Source: Pantoea deleyi (GTDB lineage: Bacteria; Pseudomonadota; Gammaproteobacteria; Enterobacterales; Enterobacteriaceae). From it: a stretch of 64,000 bases of DNA. The notes beneath the pieces are model-generated. The model did not search any database. It saw nothing but the letters and a program-made list of their open reading frames with translations, and was not told the origin of the DNA. The stretch is from contig NZ_CP071405.1 in assembly GCF_022647325.1 (NCBI RefSeq), positions 3,922,423 to 3,986,422 on the forward strand, given 5' to 3'. Both the position numbers and the translations under genes were made by a program. This document shows positions 1 through 9,223 of this stretch, one piece after another. Within the stretch, counting starts at the first letter, position 1. Every line of letters starts with the position of its first letter.

Positions 1-2
1 AG

Positions 3-920
3 CTGCGCAATCATCCGCTGTGGCAGCACTTTGACATCATGCTGACCAACTATAACTCGGCCACCAGCTACAGCGGCCCGGCGGGGATTCGCCTGCTGCG
101 CGCCAGCTGCGGTCAGACCTCACACAGCGATCTCTACAAACCGGCCGATGCCCGCTGCTATCTGTTCGACAATCTGGCGAAGCTGGGCTTCAAAGAGCAG
201 CTGATGATGGACCACACCGGCGTGTTCGGTAACTATCTCAAAGAGCTGCGGGAGTCGGGCGACATTCAGGCTCCGCTGATGTCACAGGCGGGCATTGCGC
301 CGGAACTGACCTCCTTCGACAGCTCGCCGGTGTTCAACGACGGTCAGCTGATGCAGCGCTGGCTCGACGATCGTAACCGGAGCAGCGATGCGCGCAGCGC
401 GACCTTCTACAACCTGATCCCGCTGCACGACGGCACCCGCGAACCCGGCAGCACCAAAACTGCCCCATGGAAGCCGCGGGCGCAGCTGCTGTTTGATCAG
501 ATCGATACCTTCCTCACTCAGCTGGAGAAGTCGGGCCGTCGGGTAATGGTGCTGGTCGTGCCGGAGCATGGCGCAGCCCTGCAGGGCGATAAGATGCAGA
601 TGTCCGGCCTGCGTGATATTCCCAGCCCCGGCATTACGCATGTGCCGGTGGGGATTAAGTTTGTCGGCATGAAGGCGCCTCATCAGGGCCAGCCGCTGAA
701 TATTGATGCCCCGACCAGCCTGCTGGCGATCTCAGAACTGGTGTCGCGTGTGGTGGATGGCCAGGTCTTTAATGCGCCGAATGTGAATATGTCGGTGCTG
801 GCCGACAAGCTGCCTCAGACGCCGGTGGTGTCGGAGAACGACGGTGCGGTGGTGATGATGTATCAGGGTAAGCCGTGGATCCGGCTTAACGGCGGCGACT
901 GGGTGCCCTATCCGGAGTAA
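3..920 (+). CDS. bcsG: BcsG, cellulose phosphoethanolamine transferase (3' part only)
   Basis: This is the C-terminal catalytic part of BcsG, an inner-membrane enzyme that moves phosphoethanolamine from phospholipid onto nascent cellulose. The reading frame is open from base 3, so the start lies outside the window. The periplasmic alkaline-phosphatase-like domain is seen: the segment SCGQTSHSDLY holds the expected catalytic Ser/Cys region, and VVPEHG carries the Glu-His metal ligands. The ending GGDWVPYPE matches the family C-terminus as I recall it from E. coli. It converges on bcsZ. BcsG is typical of type II cellulose operons, whereas bcsD next door is typical of type I. Identity is clear; only the N-terminal membrane region is missing. 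Confidence 0.95.
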   Translation: MRNHPLWQHFDIMLTNYNSATSYSGPAGIRLLRASCGQTSHSDLYKPADARCYLFDNLAKLGFKEQLMMDHTGVFGNYLKELRESGDIQAPLMSQAGIAPELTSFDSSPVFNDGQLMQRWLDDRNRSSDARSATFYNLIPLHDGTREPGSTKTAPWKPRAQLLFDQIDTFLTQLEKSGRRVMVLVVPEHGAALQGDKMQMSGLRDIPSPGITHVPVGIKFVGMKAPHQGQPLNIDAPTSLLAISELVSRVVDGQVFNAPNVNMSVLADKLPQTPVVSENDGAVVMMYQGKPWIRLNGGDWVPYPE

Positions 921-930
921 GCCGTCCGCG

Positions 931-960
931 GCAGGTCAGGGCGGCTCAGCCCTGACCTGC
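931..960. terminator. Hairpin between convergent bcsG and bcsZ
   Basis: A perfect 12-bp inverted repeat (arms 931-942 and 949-960, loop of six) fills the 47-bp gap between the two convergent stop codons. No U-tract follows on either strand, so it may act as a weak bidirectional terminator or an RNA-stabilising end. Confidence 0.6.
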
Positions 961-967
961 GTTGCGA

Positions 968-1975
968 TCAGCGTTTCTCCTGAAACGCCTGCCAGGTCAG
1001 CAACTGCAGACTGGCCGAAAAGTAGTTCTGATCCGGCGCCAGCCGATCGCTGAGATAGCCGGTCTCATTCAGGGTCAGATCGCGAACCGCCAGCAGTCCG
1101 CCCTCCAGATGATAAGGCGCCGGAGTATTGGCCAGCACGTCGAACCAGGCGGGGGTCAGCATCCGGCTGTAACCCTGCCAGACTCGCTGGAACGGCACCA
1201 GGGCCAGACTGTGCGGATCGTACCACCAGATGTTCAGCGGCACGCGAATCGCGTCATAACTGAAGCGGTTCGAATAGCCGACCGCCGGAGCCACCGAGCC
1301 ATCGGCATTCAGCGCCACCCAGTCCAGCGGCAGCCCGGTTTTGCCAAAACTCAGCTTACCCAGCAGATCGAAGCCGTCATTAATCAGCGCATCCCAGACC
1401 TGAAGATGGCTGTGTTCGCCAAACTCCCGCCAGGCCTGAAACAGGAAATAGGAGGGGTTCAGCACCACGTAGCTGGTCTTATTAAAGCCCTGCGCGCCCG
1501 GCATCAGCACGGTGTGGCCGCCAAAGCGGATCACATCCAGCTTGATGATAGCGCGCTGGATGCGGTCAGACGCCTGTTGATAGGCCGGATCCTGCCATTT
1601 CCGGGCGGCACGCTGCAGCGCCCAGGCCAGCAGCACGTCACCGTCTGCGGCGTTATTTTTGTCGGCAACCGGATCGTCACTGCCGGGCACATAGCGCCAG
1701 TAGAACAGCTCGGTCTGCGGATTGCGCAGCTGGGTGCGTGTCCACTGCCAGAGCCGATCAAAGGTGGCGCGGTCGTCATTCGCGACCGCCAGCAGCATGC
1801 CGTAGCCCTGCCCTTCGGTATGGCTGACGTTGTTATTGGCGGTATCGATGATCCGCCCTTCCGCAGTAACAAAGCGGCTCTTAAAGGTCTCCCAGCCGCT
1901 GGCACCTGCCTGTGCGCTGCAGGCCAGCAGTAATACAGAGCAAATCCAGCCCAGCCAGAATGGCTTACGTTTCAT
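968..1975 (-). CDS. bcsZ: BcsZ, periplasmic endo-1,4-beta-glucanase (GH8)
   Basis: Family 8 cellulase that trims or releases cellulose during export. The 335-aa protein starts with a signal peptide (positive MKRK, then a hydrophobic stretch ending near AQA). The GH8 acid and base are visible in HTEGQGYGM (Glu) and AADGDVLLAW (Asp). Further family motifs are LNPSYF and SYDAIR. It is the last gene of the bcs operon, starting 8 bp after bcsD. It diverges from E. coli BcsZ in the middle, as expected for operons that also carry bcsD. Confidence 0.93.
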   Translation of the reverse strand: MKRKPFWLGWICSVLLLACSAQAGASGWETFKSRFVTAEGRIIDTANNNVSHTEGQGYGMLLAVANDDRATFDRLWQWTRTQLRNPQTELFYWRYVPGSDDPVADKNNAADGDVLLAWALQRAARKWQDPAYQQASDRIQRAIIKLDVIRFGGHTVLMPGAQGFNKTSYVVLNPSYFLFQAWREFGEHSHLQVWDALINDGFDLLGKLSFGKTGLPLDWVALNADGSVAPAVGYSNRFSYDAIRVPLNIWWYDPHSLALVPFQRVWQGYSRMLTPAWFDVLANTPAPYHLEGGLLAVRDLTLNETGYLSDRLAPDQNYFSASLQLLTWQAFQEKR

Positions 1976-1983
1976 GTCCCGTC

Positions 1984-2427
1984 CTATTGATATCGATAGT
2001 GCAGCGTCGTGCCGTCATTGAGTTCAGGCGTCACCGGTACCCGGTGACTGCCGCCCTGCCCCTGCAACCAGCCTGAAAGGAGTCCGGCCATCACCGCCCC
2101 AAAGGCCGCCTGCCAGTCCGCGGGGGAATGGAGGCTGTCGCCCGCCGGTAAGGCGTGATACGCAATCCGCAGCGCCGTCTCTTCCGGCTGAAACTGCACA
2201 AAGCCCCAGTTAAACCGTGCCAGCTGCAGATTACACTCGCGCTCCAGATCCTGCACGGTGCGCGCCTGTGGCAAAGGATAGCGGGTCGCCAGCGATTCTC
2301 CCATCTGATAGAGAAAGGCTTCCGCCTCCTGCTGACCGGCGTTGGCGATCATCCCGTCGATCAGCACACTGACCAGGTCAAACCAGCCCGGCTGATAAGG
2401 GTGCGATACCCCTGCATGTTCACTCAT
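1984..2427 (-). CDS. bcsD: BcsD, cellulose crystallisation/export subunit
   Basis: A 147-aa soluble protein resembling the BcsD/CesD family, which forms periplasmic rings that help arrange glucan chains in type I cellulose synthases. Recognisable parts are the N-terminal helix region (GWFDLVSVLIDGM), ESLATRYPLP, and a late segment with FGAVMAGLLSGWL. Its ATG overlaps the bcsC stop by one base (TAATG), which suggests translational coupling. E. coli lacks this gene. Its presence next to bcsG makes the locus a hybrid type. Confidence 0.88.
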   Translation of the reverse strand: MSEHAGVSHPYQPGWFDLVSVLIDGMIANAGQQEAEAFLYQMGESLATRYPLPQARTVQDLERECNLQLARFNWGFVQFQPEETALRIAYHALPAGDSLHSPADWQAAFGAVMAGLLSGWLQGQGGSHRVPVTPELNDGTTLHYRYQ

Positions 2428-5400
2428 TACTTCTCTCCGAACAGATAGCGGACATAGAGCTGCGCGCTGCTTTCGTTGTAGTCACCAAAAGTGTCATAGC
2501 CCAGCTGGCCGCCAATCGTCACATCTTTGTTGAGTTTGTAGTCCGCCCCGGCGTGCAGGTTATAGCCGATGCCGTTTTTGCTGCCGCCGGAATAGTAGGC
2601 GTCTTTCACGCTGCCGCTGGCGGCAAGGGATTCCAGCTCCGACTGCAGGCGGGCATCGGCCGGGAAATACGCGCTCTTATCCTGACTGTAGGACTGATAA
2701 CCGGCGGACCCGCCGATATTCACTTTCAGATCGTCAAACTTGCGGGAGAACTCTATCGGGAATGAAACCGACGCGTAGTTCTGCGGGCTGAAGTAGCCCC
2801 CCTGTCCGTAGCTGAAGTAGCTGAGGTTTTTTGAGAAGTCCATCCACGACAGGCTCATCCCCACTTTCAGCTCGCGGTCATCGGTATGGAACGGACGGAC
2901 ATAGGCCCCGGCCGTCGCCTGCAGGTTATTGTTGCTGGCGACATTCTCACCCAGGTAGCTGTAAGCGCCTGCACCGGCATAGAACCCGGCATCGCCATTG
3001 TCGTAACTCAGCAGCGCGTTCGCCCCGTTTTTGGTCACGCGGCCCCAGCGTTTGCCGCTGGTTTTATCCTCTGCGCCGACATAAGAGAGCAGGCTGTCGG
3101 TAATCGCGCGGCGCTCACCGGTCAGGATCAGCGTCAGGAAGTCGGTGAGTTTCGGTGACCACTGCACGCCGCCCACCAGGGTGCTGAGATCCTGGCCCAG
3201 CGGCGTACTGCCGAGATCCACCTTGTAGCTGTCGCCCTTCAGCGCCAGATTCAGCTCGACGCCAGAGGCCGTCTGCGAATCGGTGGTGGCGTTCGGCAGG
3301 TCATTCACCGTCGCACCGCCTGCGGCCACCACTCTGCCCTGACTCAGCGCATTGGTGCCGAAACGACGCCAGGCATCCGCCGCGCCGCTGCCGGCCGTAA
3401 GGGAGACCGGCGTGGCGGTGAAGTCCAGACGGGACTTTTCAAACGGCACGGTCGAGAAGGTCAGCGGAGCTTTGGCTTCCGTGAGCTTGCTCAGGCCCGA
3501 TTCGCCATCGCGCCCGCGCACCTGCACCATGCCCTGACTCCAGGTGGCGGTTTTCTCCTGCAGCGCGTCCATCATGGTGTCAACATCGTGCAGGATCTGC
3601 GAACGCTGCGCGACAAGTTCGCCGCCTGCGGCCGGTTCACCCTCAGGCGCAGCCTCCGCCGGTGCCGCCTGCCACGGCAGGACGGTGCCGTACGCCGAAG
3701 GTGAACGTCCCACCGGCGAGGTGTTACGGTTGATAAACGGATTATCCGCCAGCGCCAGTCCGCCAACCGTCGGCACGCTGCCGGGCTGCGCACCCTGCAG
3801 GCCAATCAGCTGTCCGCGAGCTGAACGCAGATAGGCCATCGCCTGCGAATGCTCGCCGTTGGCTTCCGCCACCCGCGCCAGCAGCAGCAGGCGATCCGGC
3901 GATCGGGTCGTGCTGTTCAGGCCACGGGTCAGCGCATTGGCGCGTGGCACATTGTTCTGCGCCAGCGCGACGTTAATGGCGCCGACGCGCGCATCCTGGG
4001 TCGGCGTATCCTGCGTCATCAGGTAGTCATACACCACGCCTGCGTCGCGGTTCATTTTGCCGTCCTGATAGAGTCGCGCCATGGCGAACATCAGGTCACG
4101 GTTCTGTGGATCCTGCTGCAGCGCACCGATCAGTTTGTCGTAGGCCGCCGCGTACTGCCGCTGCTGCCGCAGGCGATCCACCTCATTAATCAGATAGCCG
4201 TTGCGGATACCCGCCAGCTGCGTCGGCGTACTGCGCGCCTGCAGTTCCGGATTGCTGAGGAAGCGCTGCGCCTCGCTGCCGAGTCCGGCCTGATTCAGCA
4301 CCGCCATCTGCGCAGCATAGTCACCCGCGTTGCCCTGCACGCCACGCTGCAGGTTGGTGCGTACTACCGAGACGGCGAGGGTGAGATCGCCGGCCTGCGC
4401 CAGTTTCTGCGCCAGATTACCGGCATCCACCGGGTTGGCCGGGGGGGTGGTCGTCAGCGCTTTCAGGGTATTGGCCGCCGCTGCCGTGGCGCCCTGCGCC
4501 AGATATTGATCGGCGGTGCTCATCTGCAGATTGAAATTCACCCGCTGCGCCAGTTCGCGCATCGCCGCCGTCTGCGACGGCGCGGGGATCCGCGCCAGCA
4601 GCGCGCTGGCCTGCTGCCAGCCGCCGCTTTCACTGGCGTTGAGCGCGCCCGCATAGAGTTCGCTGGTGCTGGCTCCGCTGCGCATTACCGGCTGCATCAC
4701 GTTGGCCGCCAGCAGCGTGTCGCCCTGCTGACGGTAGAGTCGCGCCAGATCGAGCCGCAGCCAGCCATCGGTGGGATAGCGCTGAACCCCCTGCTGCAGC
4801 GTCGTGATCGCCGCCGCGCTGTTACCGGCCGCCAGCTGACGCTTCGCCTGCTGACGCAGCGCATCGGCTTCACTGGCGCGCGGCGTGACGCTCTGACGGA
4901 CGCTTTCCGGCAGGGCGCCCAGCAGGCTATTGGCCTCTGCCGTGCGGTTCTGCTGGCGCAGCACGTAGAACAGCCCCTCTTTCGCGCTGCGGTTATCCGC
5001 ATCGCTTTGCAGAATGGTGCGATAGAGCTGCTCCGCCTGCTCAGGCTGATTCGTGCGACGCAGCACGTCAGCGCGGAACAGCCTGGCGGCCAGCCCCTTT
5101 TCGCCTTCCGCCTGAATCAGCGGTTCGCTTAACGCCAGCGCCTGGGCGCTGTCGCCGCTCTTTAGCGCCTGCTGGGCACTGGCCAGCCGCGCATAGAAGC
5201 GGGCGTCGTCAGCCTGCAGCTGACGCGATGCCCCCTGCTCGCCGCCGAGCTGAGCCGCACGCTGCAGATAGTCCGCCGCCTCCTGATAGCGTCCGGCGCG
5301 CTGAGCCACATAGCCCATGCCCGCCAGGGCATCCGCATCCTGAGGGTTGGCCCCCAGCACTTTTTCAAAACTGGCCTGCGCTCCGCCGACATCACCGCTG

Positions 5401-6230
5401 TTCAGCGCGCTGAAGCCCGCGCCTTTCTCTGCGCCGCCGACGTTTTTACGGTAGTAGTCGATGACGGCGGAATCCTGCGGGTGACGCTGCTGCCAGGTCT
5501 GGTAGAGCGCCGCATCGGACGGCTGCGGGCCGAGCCACAGCAGCGCCTGCCGCAGCGAGCGGTCGGCATCCTGATTGCCGCTCGCCAGCGAACTCAGCAC
5601 CTCAATGCCCTGGCGGCGGGTCGACTCCTGATAGGTCAGCGCCTTACCCAGCGCCAGCTGCGCGCCGGTATCCTGCGGATGCTGAGCGGCAAACTGGCGC
5701 AGCGCCTCAACCGCCTGCGGCAGCAGCGTGCGGTCGCCCGCCATGGTCAGATAATATTCCGCCGCGACGCTGGCGGGCGGCTCATTGCCGCTGAAGGTGT
5801 TGCGCCAGGTCTGCAACGCCGCCGGGATGTTGCCGCTGCGCGCCTGCTGACGGGCCAGCGAAAGCTGCGCCTGCGGAATGGTCTGCAGCTGACGCGCGTT
5901 ATCCAGCTCGCTCAGATGCGGATCGTTGGGAGAAACCTGGCTCAGACGGGCGCGATACTGCGCCGCCGCGGCATTGTCGCCGCCCTGCTGTGAGTAGAGC
6001 GCCAGCAGGTAGAGCGCCTGGGTGTTGCCCGGCTCCACCATCAGCACTTTCTGCAGCGAGGCCTTCGCCAGGTCGTCGTGCGCTTTCTGATGCCAGTAGG
6101 AGGCCTGGTCAAACAGCGCCTGCAACGCCGGGTTGGTGCTCTCCGCCGCCAGCAGCGGCTGCGACAGGGCCAGCGTACTGCCCAGCAGCAGCGCATGACG
6201 GATACCGGCACTCAACAGATTTTTTTTCAT
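2427..6230 (-). CDS. bcsC: BcsC, outer-membrane cellulose export channel with TPR repeats
   Basis: A 1267-aa protein that carries cellulose across the periplasm and outer membrane. A signal peptide (MKKNLLSAGIRHALLLG, ending LLAAES) is followed by many TPR units over roughly residues 40-800, with repeated motifs such as DADALAGMGYVAQRAGRYQEA. A low-complexity Ala/Glu/Gly linker lies near residue 830. The last ~330 residues form the BCSC_C outer-membrane barrel (alternating pattern, ending in YLFGEK). It starts 11 bp after bcsB. Length and domain order fit the family. Confidence 0.95.
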   Translation of the reverse strand: MKKNLLSAGIRHALLLGSTLALSQPLLAAESTNPALQALFDQASYWHQKAHDDLAKASLQKVLMVEPGNTQALYLLALYSQQGGDNAAAAQYRARLSQVSPNDPHLSELDNARQLQTIPQAQLSLARQQARSGNIPAALQTWRNTFSGNEPPASVAAEYYLTMAGDRTLLPQAVEALRQFAAQHPQDTGAQLALGKALTYQESTRRQGIEVLSSLASGNQDADRSLRQALLWLGPQPSDAALYQTWQQRHPQDSAVIDYYRKNVGGAEKGAGFSALNSGDVGGAQASFEKVLGANPQDADALAGMGYVAQRAGRYQEAADYLQRAAQLGGEQGASRQLQADDARFYARLASAQQALKSGDSAQALALSEPLIQAEGEKGLAARLFRADVLRRTNQPEQAEQLYRTILQSDADNRSAKEGLFYVLRQQNRTAEANSLLGALPESVRQSVTPRASEADALRQQAKRQLAAGNSAAAITTLQQGVQRYPTDGWLRLDLARLYRQQGDTLLAANVMQPVMRSGASTSELYAGALNASESGGWQQASALLARIPAPSQTAAMRELAQRVNFNLQMSTADQYLAQGATAAAANTLKALTTTPPANPVDAGNLAQKLAQAGDLTLAVSVVRTNLQRGVQGNAGDYAAQMAVLNQAGLGSEAQRFLSNPELQARSTPTQLAGIRNGYLINEVDRLRQQRQYAAAYDKLIGALQQDPQNRDLMFAMARLYQDGKMNRDAGVVYDYLMTQDTPTQDARVGAINVALAQNNVPRANALTRGLNSTTRSPDRLLLLARVAEANGEHSQAMAYLRSARGQLIGLQGAQPGSVPTVGGLALADNPFINRNTSPVGRSPSAYGTVLPWQAAPAEAAPEGEPAAGGELVAQRSQILHDVDTMMDALQEKTATWSQGMVQVRGRDGESGLSKLTEAKAPLTFSTVPFEKSRLDFTATPVSLTAGSGAADAWRRFGTNALSQGRVVAAGGATVNDLPNATTDSQTASGVELNLALKGDSYKVDLGSTPLGQDLSTLVGGVQWSPKLTDFLTLILTGERRAITDSLLSYVGAEDKTSGKRWGRVTKNGANALLSYDNGDAGFYAGAGAYSYLGENVASNNNLQATAGAYVRPFHTDDRELKVGMSLSWMDFSKNLSYFSYGQGGYFSPQNYASVSFPIEFSRKFDDLKVNIGGSAGYQSYSQDKSAYFPADARLQSELESLAASGSVKDAYYSGGSKNGIGYNLHAGADYKLNKDVTIGGQLGYDTFGDYNESSAQLYVRYLFGEK

Positions 6231-6241
6231 TGTTATTATCC

Positions 6242-9223
6242 TTACTTCCTGCCGGAATCACGGTTCTGACCGGGGTTCAGACGCCGCGACGCATGGCGCT
6301 TCAGCATCACCCAGGCGGCACTGCCCACCAGGGCGGAAACCAGCAGCGCCGCCAGCGCCAGCAGCACCGAGTGCTGGTTGGCATACCACACCACCATCAT
6401 GTACCAGGGCATCTCTCCGCTGGGGAACTGCGCGCCGACACGGAAACTGCGGATGCCGTTTTCATCGGTGATAATCGCCGTATCGCCACGCACCGCGGCG
6501 TTGATCTGCGCGGAACTCAAATCGTTGTGCAGGCGCAGCAGCTGTTCGTCGCTGGTCGCCACCGTCATCACCACCAGCCGATCGCGATTCCACGGCGAGC
6601 GATAGCTGAGGAAGCCGCGCCACGCCTCGTTGGAGGAGAAGTAACGATCGGCATCCAGCTGCTGACGACTCCAGTCACCGGTCAGCCAGCCACGCACTTT
6701 TTCCAGCGCATCCGGCTCTTTCACACCGAAGGTGTTGCCCGTGGCGTCGTAAGGTGACGCCGCCAGCATCGCCTGATTAAAGGCGCTGTTGCCGGTGGTG
6801 CTGACCGCCAGCAGATCACTCTGCTCCAGGCGCGCCAGATGGGTGCCGCCAGCGGGCAGACCAAACAGCACCTGATTCTGCGTCAGCGCGACGCCGGTGG
6901 CGTTACCCGCCCGCGCGGCCAGGTCCAGCAGGGTGGACAGCTCCGCATCGCTGGGCGTTTCCGGCAGCAGCAGCGTGGTCTGGCCAAAATCGGCCAGCCG
7001 CGAGAATGGGAACGACGCCCCCACAAAGTAGGAGAGGTTCGGCAGCATGCTGAAGTGACGCGTATGGCTCAGATCGATCCACGAATCCTCTTCAATCCGG
7101 CTCTTGATGTTGTTGTTCAGCAGCACACCACAGGGCGCATCCGCCCGCGGCTTAATATTGAAGTAGAGCGCCAGCTGGTTGTCGCCATAGATCAGATAGG
7201 GTTCGAGGTTAAGCTGATACTGCTCCTGACGCGCATCTCCGCCCAGGCGATGCCAGGCGCTCTCCAGCAGGCCGACCTTGTTCACCGTCAGGTTGCGCAG
7301 GAAGGTACCGTTCAGCATGACGTTCAGAAACGAATTGTCCTCGTCGATCCAGCTTTCGGAGGGGAAGCGATAGTGCAGATTTACCGGCACCGTGTTGCCA
7401 TCCCACAGGAACAGATCCGGCGCGGCGCGGAAGTTCACGCGCAGCGCATCATGCCAGATGCCGCTGCTGGTCAGGTTCTGATCTTTGCGCAGCAGCTCGC
7501 TCAGGCGCACCGGGCGGTCGGTGTTGATCCAGCGCGGCGCATCGTACGGCTTGCGGTTGCCGAGGGTCTGCGGGGAAACCTGCAGATGGCTCTCATCGGT
7601 ATTCAGCGGCTGCGTCGTCAGCCGGTTGGCCGCCTGACGCAACTGATCGTCGTTATTGCCCACGACCAGCAGTAACTTGTAAACCGGATTGTTGGGGTTA
7701 TCGACCAGCTGCAGCATCGGCCCATTACTGGCCGGAAGCGTCAGGGTGCCGATGCGATCGCCGGGATGACCAAACAGGATGCCGTTATTTTCCGGCAGTT
7801 CGCCGCGCACGACCGGGAAGCGGATGCCGCGATAGTCACTCTGAATACCGAGCCAGGAGGCCACCAGGGCTGCCGCGCTGACCGCGTCCGGTGAAACCTG
7901 ACGGGCAAAGCCCATCGTCACCACGGAGGCCGTCATCCGCTGCGGATCCAGGAAGGGCCGCGGGAAATTGCGCAGACTGGTGCCGATGTTGAGCTGCTGT
8001 CCCTCAAGGTGCAGCGCGGTCTTCGGCAGAATAGTGACCTGATACTGCTGCGCACTCTCTTTTTCGCACAGCAGCTTGTCCGCATCGTTGATTTTGAAAT
8101 TGAGGTTATTGGCCGACACCACCATCGCCGCCGGAATATCCAGCTCATAGTCACTGACGTCGCTGTCCGTGGCGCCCAGCGGCAGCGTGCCCAGCGGCTG
8201 ACCATTCAGCATCAGCTGCAGCGACGTATTGCGGGCGGCCAGCGCGGCGGACACGCGCAGCGTCAGGTTCAGCCGCGCATTGGTAATGACTTCGTCGCTG
8301 GGCAGGGTAAAGGTGATACCCGACTGTAGCTGACCGCCGGTCAGGGTGATGCCGCGCGTCTGGCCCATCTGGGCCACCGAGATGGTGCTGCTGATGGGCT
8401 GATTGATCGCCGCCGCGATAACCGGCTGCGGCACGGCCACCGGCGCGGTCGTCTGGCCTGGCGCATAAGGCACCGCGCTGGCGGCGGCCGCCAGCGCCGG
8501 ATCGACACCGCTCAGTCCCTGCGGCGGCGGCACGTCAGACAGCGCACTGCTGTCCTGGGTAACGGATCCGCTGCTCATCGCTGGCGCAGCGGGCGAAGCC
8601 GCCGCCTCCCCGCTGACCTGCGGCGCGGATGTCGCCTCGCCTGCCGGGGCATACGCTGGATTTGCCGATGCGGGTGCGCGCTCCGCCGCCGCATTCTGTG
8701 GCGCTGAAGCCGGGACAGATTCTGTGGTCTGCGCAGCCGGGGCCGTTGCGGAGCGTGACGGCGCGGCCGTCTCGCCACCGCTGACCGGCGGCGCGGCCTG
8801 CGCGGCATCCGCAGCCGGTGTGGCCGCACTGTTAACCGGCGTCACCGCAGGCGATGCAGACGCCGCGCCGCTGGCTGGTGCCGGATTTTCTGCGGGCGCG
8901 CTGACCGCGGCACCCGCAGCCGGTGTGGCCGCACTGTTAACCGGCGTTACCGCGGGCGATGCAGACGCCGCGCCGCTGGCTGGCGCCGGATTTTCTGCGG
9001 GCGCGCTGACAGCGGCATCGGCTGGCAGCGGTGCCGCGCTGTTGACTGGCCCACTGGCGACCGCACTGTCAGTGTGCGCAGTGGCTGCGGGCGTCGGGGC
9101 CGGGCTGTTTACCGGTGCGGCGCTGCTGCTCTCGCCGGCAACCGGCGTCTCCGCGACCGCTGGCGTCAGCCATAACGCGGCGCTCAGCGAACTGGCCAGC
9201 AAAGTGTGCGTCAGGATCTTCAT
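6242..9223 (-). CDS. bcsB: BcsB, periplasmic cellulose synthase subunit with Ala/Pro-rich extension
   Basis: BcsB is the membrane-anchored periplasmic partner of BcsA, with carbohydrate-binding and flavodoxin-like domains. A signal peptide (ending TPAVA) leads into an unusual Ala/Pro/Ser-rich region of about 230 residues, after which the normal BcsB begins (near GITLTGGQLQSGI). A C-terminal transmembrane helix (HSVLLALAALLVSALVGSAAW) precedes a basic tail. At 993 aa it is about 200 residues longer than E. coli BcsB, and the excess lies in the extension. Its ATG overlaps the bcsA stop (ATGA). Confidence 0.94.
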   Translation of the reverse strand: MKILTHTLLASSLSAALWLTPAVAETPVAGESSSAAPVNSPAPTPAATAHTDSAVASGPVNSAAPLPADAAVSAPAENPAPASGAASASPAVTPVNSAATPAAGAAVSAPAENPAPASGAASASPAVTPVNSAATPAADAAQAAPPVSGGETAAPSRSATAPAAQTTESVPASAPQNAAAERAPASANPAYAPAGEATSAPQVSGEAAASPAAPAMSSGSVTQDSSALSDVPPPQGLSGVDPALAAAASAVPYAPGQTTAPVAVPQPVIAAAINQPISSTISVAQMGQTRGITLTGGQLQSGITFTLPSDEVITNARLNLTLRVSAALAARNTSLQLMLNGQPLGTLPLGATDSDVSDYELDIPAAMVVSANNLNFKINDADKLLCEKESAQQYQVTILPKTALHLEGQQLNIGTSLRNFPRPFLDPQRMTASVVTMGFARQVSPDAVSAAALVASWLGIQSDYRGIRFPVVRGELPENNGILFGHPGDRIGTLTLPASNGPMLQLVDNPNNPVYKLLLVVGNNDDQLRQAANRLTTQPLNTDESHLQVSPQTLGNRKPYDAPRWINTDRPVRLSELLRKDQNLTSSGIWHDALRVNFRAAPDLFLWDGNTVPVNLHYRFPSESWIDEDNSFLNVMLNGTFLRNLTVNKVGLLESAWHRLGGDARQEQYQLNLEPYLIYGDNQLALYFNIKPRADAPCGVLLNNNIKSRIEEDSWIDLSHTRHFSMLPNLSYFVGASFPFSRLADFGQTTLLLPETPSDAELSTLLDLAARAGNATGVALTQNQVLFGLPAGGTHLARLEQSDLLAVSTTGNSAFNQAMLAASPYDATGNTFGVKEPDALEKVRGWLTGDWSRQQLDADRYFSSNEAWRGFLSYRSPWNRDRLVVMTVATSDEQLLRLHNDLSSAQINAAVRGDTAIITDENGIRSFRVGAQFPSGEMPWYMMVVWYANQHSVLLALAALLVSALVGSAAWVMLKRHASRRLNPGQNRDSGRK
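8789..9040 (-). repeat. 105-bp (35-residue) tandem repeat inside bcsB
   Basis: Two full copies (8936-9040 and 8831-8935) and a partial third (8789-8830) encode SAA-x-PA...AVSAPAENPAPASG... ending SPAVTPVN. The copies are nearly identical over 26 residues and differ mainly in the first nine. The period is a whole number of codons, so copy-number changes keep the frame. Confidence 0.9.

Noticed and set aside
3849..5132. A 427-codon open frame opposite bcsC
   Set aside because: Antisense shadow of the TPR region of bcsC in GC-rich DNA; very Arg/Gln-rich, with no recognisable domain.
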